From contig CAXXCY010000003.1 in assembly GCA_963674895.2 (NCBI GenBank), positions 1,736,001-1,800,000 of the forward strand: 64,000 nucleotides of DNA, written 5' to 3'. Shown here one piece after another: positions 52,411-62,043 of this stretch (position 1 is the first letter of the stretch; each line of letters starts with the position of its first letter). This DNA comes from CAXXOK01 sp963674895. Its GTDB lineage: Bacteria > Bacillota > Clostridia > Christensenellales > Aristaeellaceae. The notes below the pieces were generated by a model. The model was not told the DNA's origin. It saw only the letters and a list, made by a program, of their open reading frames with translations, and ran no database searches. A program made the position numbers and the translations under genes.

Positions 52411-53261
52411 TCGCGTTTACCGGGCGCAACCTCAGGGTTTTTTTCCGGGACCGCGCCGCCGTTTTCTTCTCGCTGATGGCCTCCCTGATCGTCATCGGCC
52501 TATATGCGCTGTTTCTGGGCAATAATATGGCCTCCTACATCAGCGCCTTTCCCAACGCGCGCCTGATCGTGGACCGCTGGCTGGTTGCGGGGCTGATATC
52601 CATCACCTCCATCACCACCGCCATGGGCGCGTACGGCGTGATGGTGGATGATAAGACCAAGCGCATCATCCAGGATTTCTACACCTCCCCCATCCGCCGC
52701 TGGAAGCTGATCGGCGGGTATATTTTCAGCGCGTTTATCATCGGGTACCTGATGTCGGTCGTAACCCTGGTCGTCGCCCAGCTGTATATCCTCGCGCAGG
52801 GCGGCGCGATGATCAGCCTTATCAACTATGGGAAAACGCTGCTGATCCTGCTGCTGGCCGGGTTCTGCAATACGGCGATGATCTTCTTCTTCGCGGCATT
52901 CTTCACCACGGAAACCGCGTTTTCCACGGCGTCCACCGTGCTCGGCACGCTGATCGGTTTTGTGACGGGCATCTATATCCCCATCGGCGTCCTTCCCGAA
53001 AGCGTGCAGTGGATCATCAAGCTGTTCCCGACCTCGCACGCCGTGGTGCTGCTGCGCCAGATCCTGACCGAGGCGGAGATCGCGCCCTACGCCGCGGCCC
53101 TTCCCGCGTCCGTGATGACGGATATCGACCGCAGCCTCGGCATCCGCTACTTTTTCGGCGATACGCCGCTGCCCGCCTACGCAAGCCTGCTGATTCTCGC
53201 GGGCGTAGGCGTGCTATTTTTCCTGCTGTCGCTGATCCACGTTACGCGCAAAAACGCGTAG
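52407..53261 (+). CDS. ABC-2 type exporter permease
   Basis: A 284-residue membrane protein with about six membrane segments. The start (FTGRNLRVFFRDRAAVFFSL) is the usual ABC-2 elbow helix; the middle SPIRRWKLIGGYIFSAFIIGY is typical of DrrB-like permeases. It pairs with the preceding ATPase. The substrate is unknown. A strong terminator follows. Confidence 0.85.
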   Translation: MIAFTGRNLRVFFRDRAAVFFSLMASLIVIGLYALFLGNNMASYISAFPNARLIVDRWLVAGLISITSITTAMGAYGVMVDDKTKRIIQDFYTSPIRRWKLIGGYIFSAFIIGYLMSVVTLVVAQLYILAQGGAMISLINYGKTLLILLLAGFCNTAMIFFFAAFFTTETAFSTASTVLGTLIGFVTGIYIPIGVLPESVQWIIKLFPTSHAVVLLRQILTEAEIAPYAAALPASVMTDIDRSLGIRYFFGDTPLPAYASLLILAGVGVLFFLLSLIHVTRKNA

Positions 53262-53282
53262 GCCTGCCGTCCCGTAAATAAA

Positions 53283-53304
53283 AACGCCCGCCCGGGCGTT
53301 TTTT
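53283..53304 (+). terminator. Rho-independent terminator
   Basis: AACGCCC and GGGCGTT pair around a short GCCC loop and six T follow. An A-run on the other side would let it work for the opposing dehydrogenase gene too. Confidence 0.8.
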
Positions 53305-53351
53305 GTTTGCGAAACGTATGTTTTTATAACCGCTGCCATCCGGGCAATCCG

Positions 53352-54368
53352 CTAAAACTCGATCAGCACTTTCAGGATATTGGCCGCATTCCGGTCCAGC
53401 GCCGCAAAAGCCTCCGCGGCCTGGTCCACAGGGTACACGGCCGTGATCATTTCCTCCAATTCCAAATCATGTGCCTTAACAAAATCAATCAATTCCTCAA
53501 AATCGGATGTAAGAGCATTGCGGGAGCCGAAAATATTCAGCTCTTTTTTCTGGATCACCGTAAAGTCCAGATCGATGTTGTGCTTGCCCACCCCCACCAC
53601 AATCACGCGGCCGCCGAAGCAAGCGGCGTCCAGACTGTTTTGGAACGTGGAGGGAAGGCCGACGCACTCCACCGTCACGTCAAATCCGTTTCCGGCCGTC
53701 GTATCCTTCACATGCTGCCGAAAGGATTCCGGCGTGCTGTTGAGAAAACAGCCATCCAGCCCGCGCGTCATGGCATAATCAAGCTTGGATTGGGAAACGT
53801 CCGTGATATATACCGCCGCGCCCTGCTGCTTGGCCGACATTGCCGCCAGCACGCCGATCGTACCCGCGCCGACGACAAGCACGTTGTCGCCCCGCCTTAC
53901 ACCCGCCCGCTGAATGCCGTGATACCCGATGCAAAACGGCTCGATCAACGTAAGCTTCTTTGGGCTTAGTCCCCTGCCGTCTATAATCCGGGAGACCGGC
54001 ATGGCGATATATTCCGAGAACGCCCCTTCGCGCTGTACGCCCATGGTTTGGTTGTCCATACAAGCGTTAATCAGCCCGTGCTCGCAGGAGTAGCAGTGCC
54101 CGCAGTTAAAATACGGGTTTGCCGTCACAATCATTCCGGCTTTCAGCCCACGGCCGTTGGGCCCGATCTTGATGATTTCCGCGGAAAACTCGTGCCCGGG
54201 CGTTCGGGGATACGAAAAATAGGAGAATACGCCGCGGTAGGAACTCAAGTCACTCCCGCAGATCCCGCCGTACAGCACTTTCAGGAGCGCTTCTCCCTGT
54301 TTAACTTCCGGCACGTCCGCCGTTTCCACTTGAACTTTCCCAGGTTCCAAAACTCGAACCGTTTTCAT
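53352..54368 (-). CDS. Zinc-dependent MDR-family sugar-alcohol dehydrogenase
   Basis: A 338-residue medium-chain dehydrogenase, started at ATG 54368 (MKTVRVLEPGKVQV). Catalytic zinc ligands are in GGICGSDLSSYRG and PGHEFSAEI; the four structural cysteines are in NCGHCYSCEHGLINAC. The nucleotide site is VLVVGAGTIGVLAA. The pattern fits sorbitol, threonine or galactitol dehydrogenases. It lies downstream of the GntR gene and may belong to its regulon. Confidence 0.85.
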   Translation of the reverse strand: MKTVRVLEPGKVQVETADVPEVKQGEALLKVLYGGICGSDLSSYRGVFSYFSYPRTPGHEFSAEIIKIGPNGRGLKAGMIVTANPYFNCGHCYSCEHGLINACMDNQTMGVQREGAFSEYIAMPVSRIIDGRGLSPKKLTLIEPFCIGYHGIQRAGVRRGDNVLVVGAGTIGVLAAMSAKQQGAAVYITDVSQSKLDYAMTRGLDGCFLNSTPESFRQHVKDTTAGNGFDVTVECVGLPSTFQNSLDAACFGGRVIVVGVGKHNIDLDFTVIQKKELNIFGSRNALTSDFEELIDFVKAHDLELEEMITAVYPVDQAAEAFAALDRNAANILKVLIEF

Positions 54369-54468
54369 GATGAAAAGCCTCTTTCCGTGCAAAAAAATAA
54401 CATAACAAATAATCGGGTATTCGTTTTGGAATACGCATACTCTATTTGATTACCATTCCGCCGCTTCG

Positions 54469-55125
54469 TTATGGCTCTGTTATCAATTCATTGCCGGGGA
54501 TCAGGCAATGCATGGCTGTTTCCCTGGAACGCTGTATGTGTTCCTTGAGCAGATGGACAGCGCAATCCTTATCTTCCTTGCAAATACAATCAATAATCTC
54601 GATGTGTTCGTCTACCGAATGCTCCAGCCGCATTTCCTGCCTGCCGCTCAGGATACGCAGCCGGGTATCGTGCGCATAGAGATTGTCCAGCAGAGCCGTC
54701 AAATGCCGGTTCGGGCAGACGGAACGCAGGTACGCGTGAAACTCGTCATCCAGCGCATATATCCGGTCGGATTGTCCTTCGTTTTTAGCCTGGACAAACG
54801 CCTGCCGAAGCTGCATCAGCCGGTTGGCATCCAGCGACTGAAAGTACGTCTCCAGCAGGTACGGTTCCAGCAGCAAACGCACCTGATACAGGTCGTTTAC
54901 CTCCCGCGGGCTGATGTCGCGCACCATAACGCCGCGCTTTGGCAGGATGCTCACAAACCCTTCCTGTTCCAGCATCAGAAGCGCTTCCCGGATGGGGGTC
55001 CGGCTCATGTTCATTTCCTTGATCAGATCCTGCTCGCAAATGAATTCCGTAGGAAGACATTCGCAATTGACGATCATCGCCTTCACCTTCTGATAGGCGA
55101 TTTGTTTTAAACCGGCCTTTGCCAT
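54469..55125 (-). CDS. GntR-family regulator (FCD / FadR subfamily)
   Basis: A 218-residue repressor. The N-terminal winged helix has ECLPTEFICEQDLIKEMNMS and RTPIREALLMLEQEGFV, the GntR signature. The C-terminal FCD helical domain has LDDEFHAYLRSVC and DEHIEIIDCICKED, with histidines that usually hold a metal and an organic acid. It is 90 bp from the permease operon and probably regulates it or the dehydrogenase. Confidence 0.87.
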   Translation of the reverse strand: MAKAGLKQIAYQKVKAMIVNCECLPTEFICEQDLIKEMNMSRTPIREALLMLEQEGFVSILPKRGVMVRDISPREVNDLYQVRLLLEPYLLETYFQSLDANRLMQLRQAFVQAKNEGQSDRIYALDDEFHAYLRSVCPNRHLTALLDNLYAHDTRLRILSGRQEMRLEHSVDEHIEIIDCICKEDKDCAVHLLKEHIQRSRETAMHCLIPGNELITEP

Positions 55126-55215
55126 CGTATTCTCTCCTCCGTGATTTGGTTCTCTATATACTTCCCATATCTTACCATATCGGCAGCGGGATATTCGCGG
55201 ATTTCCGATGAAACC

Positions 55216-56484
55216 TCACCGCAGCGTAAGATCCCGCTTTTTGGCAATCCCCGTTCTCCAGGCATGCAGCGCCAGCGCAATCGCGATGACCGCGTAGGAA
55301 ACGAAAACCCGGAAGTATTCGCCGAGCTGGGCATTGTTGAAAATGTTTTTGCCCGCGATCGGAGAGATGATAAAGATCGTATGAAACAGCAGCGCGCCTA
55401 AAAACACCTGCCCTATGGTCGCCTTGTTGATGGAAGCGCCGCCGACCAGCAGCGCCGCAATGGCAAAGGTGCCTACGTTTTCATGCGCGGTATACGTTGT
55501 AAAGTTGCCGATATCCTGGATAAACAGCAGCTGCCCCAGCCCTGCCAGCACCGTGCTGATTACAATGGCGATGATGCGGATGCGGTCAACCGGAATGCCC
55601 ATGGAGTCCGCGATCACGCGGCTTTGACCAACGGCATTGATATCGCTGCCCAGTTTGGTTTTGGACAGGTAAATCAGCCCGCCAGCGACGAGCAAAATGA
55701 TGATCATGGTCGCTATGGGAATATCGGTGAACGCCATCGCGAACGCAAGCGTGGGGTCCAGCAAACCGGAGAAGAAATATACCGCAAGCGCAGCCGTAAG
55801 CACAAGCACGGCAATCGCTTTGCCGGAAGGTTTGCGTTTGTGCTTTACAAAGCGCCAGATCATCAGCCCCGCTTGCAGCGCCAGCAGCGCCAGCAGCGCG
55901 CCGTTAACAAACTGGTCCATTGTGACCGACCACATCTTGTTGATAACCCCTTTGGTGGCCGAATCCAGCGTGATCGGCGTAATCAAGCCGATTCCGTTGG
56001 TCAGCAGAAGCGCGGGGTTATGAATCGGGATCACCGGGCCGCAGATAAACATGAAAACCATGTCGTACAAGCCCTTGGCAAAGAAGCCCAAAATCATGCC
56101 GGTGATCATTTCCTGGCCTTTGGTGCGGTTGAACAGTTTCCCCGTGAGAATGCCAAACACGATGGAGATCGGAATGCTGATCAAAAACGCGACTGCAAAT
56201 CCGCCGGGCCCGGACAGGTAGAAGTTTGTCATGATGATGATCCCGATCTGCGCGGACATTGCTCCCAGCACAATGCTGAAGTTCAACCCCATGCCCGCCC
56301 AAACCGGCACGAGCAGCGACATGATAAGAACGAGGTTTCGGAACAGGCGGGTCATGATCTCGCTCAGCACAAAGGAAACCGGCTGAGCGGCGAAGTAAAT
56401 GCCGGCGATGCAGATAATCACAAACATGATGGTGACGACGTTGTCAACCAGAATGCGGCGCATTGCCTCTTTTCCGTTCCTCAT
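55216..56484 (-). CDS. BMP-type ABC importer permease 2
   Basis: A 422-residue permease of the BPD_transp_2 family with about ten membrane segments. LLVPVWAGMGLNFSIVLGAMSAQIG is the signature region, later GSDINAVGQSRVIADSMGIPV and EHVGTFAIAALLVGGAS-like residues. It overlaps the first permease gene by 4 nt. The operon resembles nucleoside (Nup/Yuf) importers, but with a different binding protein. Confidence 0.85.
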   Translation of the reverse strand: MRNGKEAMRRILVDNVVTIMFVIICIAGIYFAAQPVSFVLSEIMTRLFRNLVLIMSLLVPVWAGMGLNFSIVLGAMSAQIGIIIMTNFYLSGPGGFAVAFLISIPISIVFGILTGKLFNRTKGQEMITGMILGFFAKGLYDMVFMFICGPVIPIHNPALLLTNGIGLITPITLDSATKGVINKMWSVTMDQFVNGALLALLALQAGLMIWRFVKHKRKPSGKAIAVLVLTAALAVYFFSGLLDPTLAFAMAFTDIPIATMIIILLVAGGLIYLSKTKLGSDINAVGQSRVIADSMGIPVDRIRIIAIVISTVLAGLGQLLFIQDIGNFTTYTAHENVGTFAIAALLVGGASINKATIGQVFLGALLFHTIFIISPIAGKNIFNNAQLGEYFRVFVSYAVIAIALALHAWRTGIAKKRDLTLR

Positions 56485-57524
56485 GCCTTTTTCCCTCCCT
56501 GCATTCTGGACAGCGCATACAAAATAATGCCGTTGCTGACGATCGTACGCACCACCTCGGACAGATTGCCTTCGGGGATCAGCGCGTTGGCCACGGGCAC
56601 CGTAATGGTGAGCAGGCTTTGGAACATGAACGTACCCAGCACGACATTGGAGATCGTAATTCTGCCGGGCGTCGCGCCGCCGATCAGCACGGCAGCCACG
56701 GCGGGAAACGCCATCATCAGCGGAGCGTTATACAGCTGGTAAAAACCAAAGCCCTGCGCATAGATCACGATGCCGATTCCGCCTAAAACCGTGGATAAGA
56801 TCACGCCCATCGTGCGCATTTTGTTCACATGCACGCCGTTGGCGCGCGCATAGCTTTTATTGGAACCCGCCGCGCGCATCATAAGCCCTTTGCGCGATCT
56901 CAAGAACAGCCACATGGCAAAACAGAACAGCGCGCCGGTTGCCAGCAGGCCGACCGGCACCGTGACGCCGAATACCGTAAAGGAAAGGAGGTTGTTGAGC
57001 ACGCGGTCGTACCACGCGTCCAGCGTAATGGTAGTTCTCAGTCCGTCGCCGATCGGCCACACGATGGACGGATGGCTGAACGGAAGCACCAGCCAGCCGA
57101 TACACATTAAGGCAACGACGGAGAAACCCATATAGGTGGAAACCATCATTTCGCTGCCCGGCACGCGGTTTACGAGCTGGGCATACGCCCAACCCGCCAG
57201 CACGCTTAAGGGGACCGACATCAGCATAGCGGCCAGAATGCCGCCGATGCCCGTCATGTTAAACTGCAGGCTGATCATGCCGGCAATCAATCCGCATTCG
57301 ATCCCGATCGGCAGCGCGAAGTTCATGCCGATCCCCGATACAATACTGGGCGCCATTGCCAAAGCCAGCACCAGGTTAATGCCCACACGCACAAGGCACT
57401 GGGTCAGCGTAAGGCCGACCGGCACATTGAGTATCGGCATCATGATGCACAGCACCAGCAGAAACCCAACGATAATCAGCCTGGGAACGCCAAACTGCTT
57501 CAGTCTGCCAACCACAGCGTTCAT
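56481..57524 (-). CDS. BMP-type ABC importer permease 1
   Basis: A 347-residue permease of the same family. LALAMAPSIVSGIGMNFALPIG and MRAAGSNKSYARANGVHVNKM are the landmarks, and PAVAAVLIGGATPGR follows. It overlaps the ATPase gene by 4 nt and the second permease by 4 nt. It is intact. Confidence 0.85.
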   Translation of the reverse strand: MNAVVGRLKQFGVPRLIIVGFLLVLCIMMPILNVPVGLTLTQCLVRVGINLVLALAMAPSIVSGIGMNFALPIGIECGLIAGMISLQFNMTGIGGILAAMLMSVPLSVLAGWAYAQLVNRVPGSEMMVSTYMGFSVVALMCIGWLVLPFSHPSIVWPIGDGLRTTITLDAWYDRVLNNLLSFTVFGVTVPVGLLATGALFCFAMWLFLRSRKGLMMRAAGSNKSYARANGVHVNKMRTMGVILSTVLGGIGIVIYAQGFGFYQLYNAPLMMAFPAVAAVLIGGATPGRITISNVVLGTFMFQSLLTITVPVANALIPEGNLSEVVRTIVSNGIILYALSRMQGGKKA

Positions 57525-59122
57525 TCGCCCGCCCCCTCCTTTTCAAGTTCCTCACCCGACATCAGCAGCGCAAAATCTACGCTGGGAGCGTCCGCGCTCA
57601 AAATACCCGCCACCTCGCCGTTGGTCACGATGGCGATGCGGTCGCAGACGGAGCGAAGCTCGTTGAGTTCGCTGGAGGTAATGACAATCGTAAGCCCCAG
57701 TTCGCGGTTTAGTTTCTGCAGCGTATTCAGCAGCAGCTGCTTTGCGCCGATATCGATACCGCGGGTCGGTTCGGACACCAGCATCAGCTTGGGCGAAGAT
57801 GCCAGCACGCGTGCCATACAAACCTTTTGCTGGTTGCCTCCGGACAGGCTGCCCACCAACTGACGGGGGCTTGTGCAACGAATGTCCAGCTGGTCGATCA
57901 GTTCCTGCACACGCTTTTCGGCGGCCTCCTGGTCGAACAGTTCCAGCGGCCCGAATTTCTTGAGAAAATGGCGGTGTATCTGCATATCCGTAAACACGAC
58001 GTTATGCAGAATGGATTCGTCCAGCAGAAGGCCCACGCCTTTGCGGTCTTCCGACACAAACCCGATTCCCTTTTCCAGCGCCTCGCCGACTTTGCCGCAA
58101 TCCAGCGGTTCGTTCTCATACACGATATCACCCTTGGCGGGATACATGCCGAAAATGGCGTTGGAAATGCTGGTCTTCCCATGCCCGGCCAAGCCGCCGA
58201 TGCCGAATATTTCGCCCTTTTTCACACTGAAGGACACATCCCGCGCACGTTCGCCGGGCATATCCACCGCCAGGTGATCCACGCGCAGAACCGGCTCGGC
58301 GTCGAGCCGCTCGCGCTTGTCCGCGGCCAAGCCTTCGGCGTCCATGCCGCGGCCGACCATCATTTCCGCGATTTGCTTTTTATTGGTTTTCGCGGTATCC
58401 GATTCAAATACGAGAACTCCGTCCCGCAATACCACCACACGGTCGGTAAGCTTGATCACCTCGTCGAGCCGGTGGCTGATAAAGATCACGCCGATGCCGT
58501 TGTCCGCCACCTGCCGTATGCAGGATAAAAGCGTGTCCGCCTCGCTTTCCGTCAGCACGGCGGTGGGCTCGTCCAGCACCAGCAAGCGTAAATTCTTTTT
58601 ATCGATCTCACGGGCGATCTCTACAAACTGCATATGCCCTACCGGCAGGCGGCCTGTGGGAACGTTCGTAGCAATATCCATACCCAGGCGCTCAAGACTT
58701 TTCTTGGCGTCCCGATTAATGCCATCTGTGTCAAGCAAGTCCATGGTCTTCCCGAATAGCCGTCCCATGGCTGATCCGCGCAGGTTTTCACGGTTAAGCT
58801 TGATGTTGCGGGCAACCGAAAACCCCGGAAGGAGCATAAATTCCTGATGCACCATACCGATGCCCAGCTTCATCGCTTCATTGGGCGAGGATATATTGAC
58901 GGGTTTACCGTCAATCAGGATATTTCCCGAATATCCTCCCGTGGCCTGGATAACGCCCATGCCGAACAGAATATTCATTAACGTGGACTTTCCCGCGCCG
59001 TTTTCGCCCGAAAGCGCTACAATTTCGCCTTCGCGGACGGAAAAACTGATATCGTCCAGCACCACGTTGCCTGAATAGCTTTTTTGAATATGCTCAAGCT
59101 GAAGGATTACATTGTCTTTCAT
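57521..59122 (-). CDS. BMP/ribose-type ABC importer ATPase with two domains
   Basis: A 533-residue ATPase with two ABC halves. The first has Walker A SGENGAGKSTLM, signature LPVGHMQFVEIAREI and Walker B LLVLDEPTAVL; the second has a degenerate P-loop IGGLAGHGKTSI and signature LSGGNQQKVCMARVL. This is the RbsA/NupO layout. It energises the two permeases downstream. Confidence 0.9.
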   Translation of the reverse strand: MKDNVILQLEHIQKSYSGNVVLDDISFSVREGEIVALSGENGAGKSTLMNILFGMGVIQATGGYSGNILIDGKPVNISSPNEAMKLGIGMVHQEFMLLPGFSVARNIKLNRENLRGSAMGRLFGKTMDLLDTDGINRDAKKSLERLGMDIATNVPTGRLPVGHMQFVEIAREIDKKNLRLLVLDEPTAVLTESEADTLLSCIRQVADNGIGVIFISHRLDEVIKLTDRVVVLRDGVLVFESDTAKTNKKQIAEMMVGRGMDAEGLAADKRERLDAEPVLRVDHLAVDMPGERARDVSFSVKKGEIFGIGGLAGHGKTSISNAIFGMYPAKGDIVYENEPLDCGKVGEALEKGIGFVSEDRKGVGLLLDESILHNVVFTDMQIHRHFLKKFGPLELFDQEAAEKRVQELIDQLDIRCTSPRQLVGSLSGGNQQKVCMARVLASSPKLMLVSEPTRGIDIGAKQLLLNTLQKLNRELGLTIVITSSELNELRSVCDRIAIVTNGEVAGILSADAPSVDFALLMSGEELEKEGAGE

Positions 59123-59251
59123 TGTGTTCCTTCCTTCAATGCAGTCTGCCGACCCGCTGACCTGCCAGCCGTAACCAAGAAACGTGGCGTTTCCCGTTGG
59201 GAAACCGCAGCGGGAAACGCCACAGTGGAATGATCCCGTCTCAGATGCCGG

Positions 59252-60379
59252 TTACAGCGTCATGAATTTGCCAAGAACCACGAAGAAGTTGTCGTAGGTC
59301 ACATTGGTTTCGATATCGGTGTACACGCGCACACTCACATCGCCGCCGGCAAAATCGGAGAAGATGGAGGTGAACACATCCAGATCCGCTCTGTCGGTGA
59401 ATTCGCCTTCGCAATACGCCATGGCATACTGCACCGCGCAGTTCACGAACATCGTGTGCATCGGAGCCGTCCAGGCGCCCATGCGGCCGCTCATGCCGTT
59501 TGCGGCAAGTTTGGCGCTGATCTGCTCTTTCATGTATTCCACGTTGCCCTTTTTATCTTCAGGCACTTCGATGCCCAGGGCGCCGGGGAATGCATAGAAA
59601 ACGCTGGGGTTGTCAGGCATGGGATAGATGGCGCCGGCTTCGAAAACGGCCTTCGCCATGGGCTCCTGCTGGCCTGCGTTGGTGCCGAAGAATGCGGTGT
59701 CCTTGCCGTATTCGGCCACTTTACGCGGAACATCTTCCAGGATAAACTGCTGGGTCGCGGCGATACCGGCGTCGCTCATCGGGTCGGGAGACGTGCCGTC
59801 CACAAAGGTAATGCCGAGTTCTTCGCACTTTGCCTTCATGTTCGCGCGGCGCGCAATGTTGAGCGGCTGCGCCATGTGGCGGGGGAAGGAATAATGCACG
59901 AGAGTGGTTGCGCCCATTTCATAGGCCGCTTCGGCAACCGCGGTGCCCATCGAGGCTACGTCGGGGTGGAAAACCAGGTCAGCCGCGGCGCAGATTACGT
60001 CGGGGGCTTCGCTGGGGACGCCGGCGAGCAGCAGGATATCGGGGCGCTTGCTGCGTACTTTCTCCATTGCAGCCGCGGTTCCTTCCATGGCGGTATTAAA
60101 GATAATAGCTTTCACCAGCGGATCGGCGGCCATGCTCAGCGCGATGGAAATCGTGGTTTCCTGCTCGCTGGCGGATTTGTCGGGAAAGGTCTGGTGGATA
60201 ATCATATCCCCATACAGTTCTTTTACAGATTCAGCGGCGCGGTATGCTTCTTCTGCCTGGGATACGGTTTCCGTCATGATGCCGATTTTGTAGCTGGGGG
60301 CTTCAGCGGATGCTCCGCTCAGCGGTAAAGCAGCAAGCAGCATCACAAGAGTAAGTACCAGAGATAACACCTTTTTCAT
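59252..60379 (-). CDS. DUF3798 extracellular binding protein
   Basis: A 375-residue secreted protein. Residues 1-25 are a signal peptide (KKVLSLVLTLVMLLAALPLS) without a lipobox. The rest is a periplasmic-binding-like fold with ESVKELYGDMIIHQTFPD, KAIIFNTAMEGTAAAMEKVR and TSPDPMSDAGIAATQQF, the DUF3798 signature. It is the first gene of the importer operon and so its likely substrate receptor. The ligand is unknown. Confidence 0.8.
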   Translation of the reverse strand: MKKVLSLVLTLVMLLAALPLSGASAEAPSYKIGIMTETVSQAEEAYRAAESVKELYGDMIIHQTFPDKSASEQETTISIALSMAADPLVKAIIFNTAMEGTAAAMEKVRSKRPDILLLAGVPSEAPDVICAAADLVFHPDVASMGTAVAEAAYEMGATTLVHYSFPRHMAQPLNIARRANMKAKCEELGITFVDGTSPDPMSDAGIAATQQFILEDVPRKVAEYGKDTAFFGTNAGQQEPMAKAVFEAGAIYPMPDNPSVFYAFPGALGIEVPEDKKGNVEYMKEQISAKLAANGMSGRMGAWTAPMHTMFVNCAVQYAMAYCEGEFTDRADLDVFTSIFSDFAGGDVSVRVYTDIETNVTYDNFFVVLGKFMTL

Positions 60380-60406
60380 GGATATGCCTCCTTAAAAAGA
60401 AATATA

Positions 60407-60430
60407 TATTAAGGCGTTTCTTCGCCTTAA
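60407..60430 (-). terminator. Hairpin terminator after the dipeptidase gene
   Basis: ATTAAGGCG and CGCCTTAAT form a perfect 9-bp stem. On the minus strand a T-rich stretch follows after the stem. It lies between the dipeptidase stop and the DUF3798 start. Confidence 0.5.
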
Positions 60431-60446
60431 TTTCTCCGGACAGCAA

Positions 60447-61904
60447 TCAATAGGTCAGCATGCCTTCCAGCGTGCGCCGCAGCATGTTCCATTCCTTTTG
60501 GATCACGCTGAGCAAAACGGACTCGTTCGGAGTGTGCGGGGCAATGATTCTCGTTCCCGTGCATACGATATCCGCGTCCGGGAATTTGCAAAAGAACGTA
60601 CCGCATTCGTTTCCTCCGTGGGAGACCTCAACGGGTATCGGCTTGCCGTATTCCCGCTCAAATATCCGCTGGATCAGGGCGCTCAGCCTGCTGTCCGCTC
60701 TGTATTCCCACACGGGCGTATCGGTGATGATTTTCATATGCGTGTTTGTGCAGGCAGCGGCACAGGCGCCAATATCCAGTGCTTGTTGTTTGCGGCTCGC
60801 ATAGCAGCTGCGGTACAAAACCGTGATCGACGCCGTGTCGGCGTCGGTATGCAGAATACCGAAGTTGCCGCTGAGTTCCGGCAGGCCCGGCACTTCCATA
60901 TTCATGCAAATCACGCCGGAGGGCAGCAGCAGCAGCAAGTCCAGCCATCGTTTTGTGCAAGCCGCCGAAAAGGGCGCCTGCTCCGCGTTGGTTTTCGTCA
61001 GTGCCAGAAACGCGTCCGGATCGCTGATTTTCAGCTCTTTTCGTATATCCTCCGTCAACGCGCCAAACGTTTCGAGAACGGCAGATTCGTCGGCCTGATT
61101 TACGGCAATGACCGCGGTATGATCCCGTGTGATCGCATTGGCTTGCGTGCCGCCCGTCATGGATACCACGCGTACCGGCGCGGTTTTGCCAAGCCGGTGG
61201 AGCACACGCGCGGCAATCACGTTGGCATTGCCGCGTTCTTTTCGAATATCCAGGCCGCTGTGCCCGCCAAGCAAACCGCCGATACGCAGTGCCAAGCACG
61301 TTTCCCCGGCGGAAAGCGGCTGCCTTTCGATCAGCTGGGTAAACTCCGCCGCGACGGTTCCGGCGCAGCCGACAACAATCCCTTCGTCGCTGCAGTCCAA
61401 ATTGATCACAACCCGGCCCGCAAGCCTGGAGAAATCCAGCGCGTTTACACCGGTCATGCCCGCTTCTTCATTGGACGTAAGCACCACTTCCAGAGCGGGA
61501 TGCGGGAGGTCACTGGATTCCAGCACCGCCATGGCAAAGGCAACGCCGGTGCCGTCATCCGCGCCAAGGGTGGTTCCGTCGGCATGGATACGGTCGCCGT
61601 CGCGCAGCACGCGCAACGGATCGGAGGCAAAATCGTGCACGGTGTCCGCTTTTTTTTCGCAAACCATATCCATATGCGCCTGCAAAATGCATATCGGCGC
61701 GTTTTCATAGCCTTGGGTTGCAGGCTTCTTTATAATCAGATTCCAGGCTTCGTCCTGATAGGTGTCCAGATGCAGGTGTTGGCAAAAGTCGCGTATGAAA
61801 TCGCTGATTGCCTTCTCGTTGCCCGAACCATGCGGGATCTCGCACAGATTCGAAAACAGTTCCAGTACGCGTTTGGGTTCCAATCCTTCTAAGCTCTGGT
61901 ACAT
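60447..61904 (-). CDS. pepD: Aminoacyl-histidine dipeptidase, PepD type (M20C)
   Basis: A 485-residue zinc dipeptidase. Ligand motifs are ILQAHMDMVCEK, GTTLGADDGTGVAFA, LTSNEEAGMTGVNA and a C-terminal SHGGNECGTFF. Family M20C enzymes cleave Xaa-His and other dipeptides in the cytosol. It lies just upstream of the DUF3798 importer genes, which raises the option that the importer takes up peptides. Confidence 0.88.
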   Translation of the reverse strand: MYQSLEGLEPKRVLELFSNLCEIPHGSGNEKAISDFIRDFCQHLHLDTYQDEAWNLIIKKPATQGYENAPICILQAHMDMVCEKKADTVHDFASDPLRVLRDGDRIHADGTTLGADDGTGVAFAMAVLESSDLPHPALEVVLTSNEEAGMTGVNALDFSRLAGRVVINLDCSDEGIVVGCAGTVAAEFTQLIERQPLSAGETCLALRIGGLLGGHSGLDIRKERGNANVIAARVLHRLGKTAPVRVVSMTGGTQANAITRDHTAVIAVNQADESAVLETFGALTEDIRKELKISDPDAFLALTKTNAEQAPFSAACTKRWLDLLLLLPSGVICMNMEVPGLPELSGNFGILHTDADTASITVLYRSCYASRKQQALDIGACAAACTNTHMKIITDTPVWEYRADSRLSALIQRIFEREYGKPIPVEVSHGGNECGTFFCKFPDADIVCTGTRIIAPHTPNESVLLSVIQKEWNMLRRTLEGMLTY

Positions 61905-61965
61905 ATACAGCCAACTTTCCTTGATATCCGGAAATCCTTCGGCTCCTGCCGATATCGTTCTTTGG

Positions 61966-62007
61966 CGCCGGATACAGGAGAGCCGGCATGGGCGCCGGTA
62001 TCCGGCG
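61966..62007 (-). promoter_or_regulatory. Structured 5' leader of the dipeptidase gene
   Basis: CGCCGGATAC (61966-61975) and GTATCCGGCG (61998-62007) are perfect inverted copies about 65 nt upstream of the start codon. On the minus strand GACGCAAAGCC lies a little further upstream and GGAGCCGAAGG downstream. The shape suggests a regulated leader, but I cannot match it to a known riboswitch class. Confidence 0.4.
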
Positions 62008-62043
62008 AACCGTTACTGAGCAAGGCTTTGCGTCACGCGTCAT

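Noticed and set aside
55483..56742. Long plus-strand frame opposite the importer permeases
   Set aside because: Highly charged shadow translation of membrane protein genes on the other strand.
60498..61892. Plus-strand frame opposite the dipeptidase gene
   Set aside because: Shadow; pepD motifs are complete on the minus strand.
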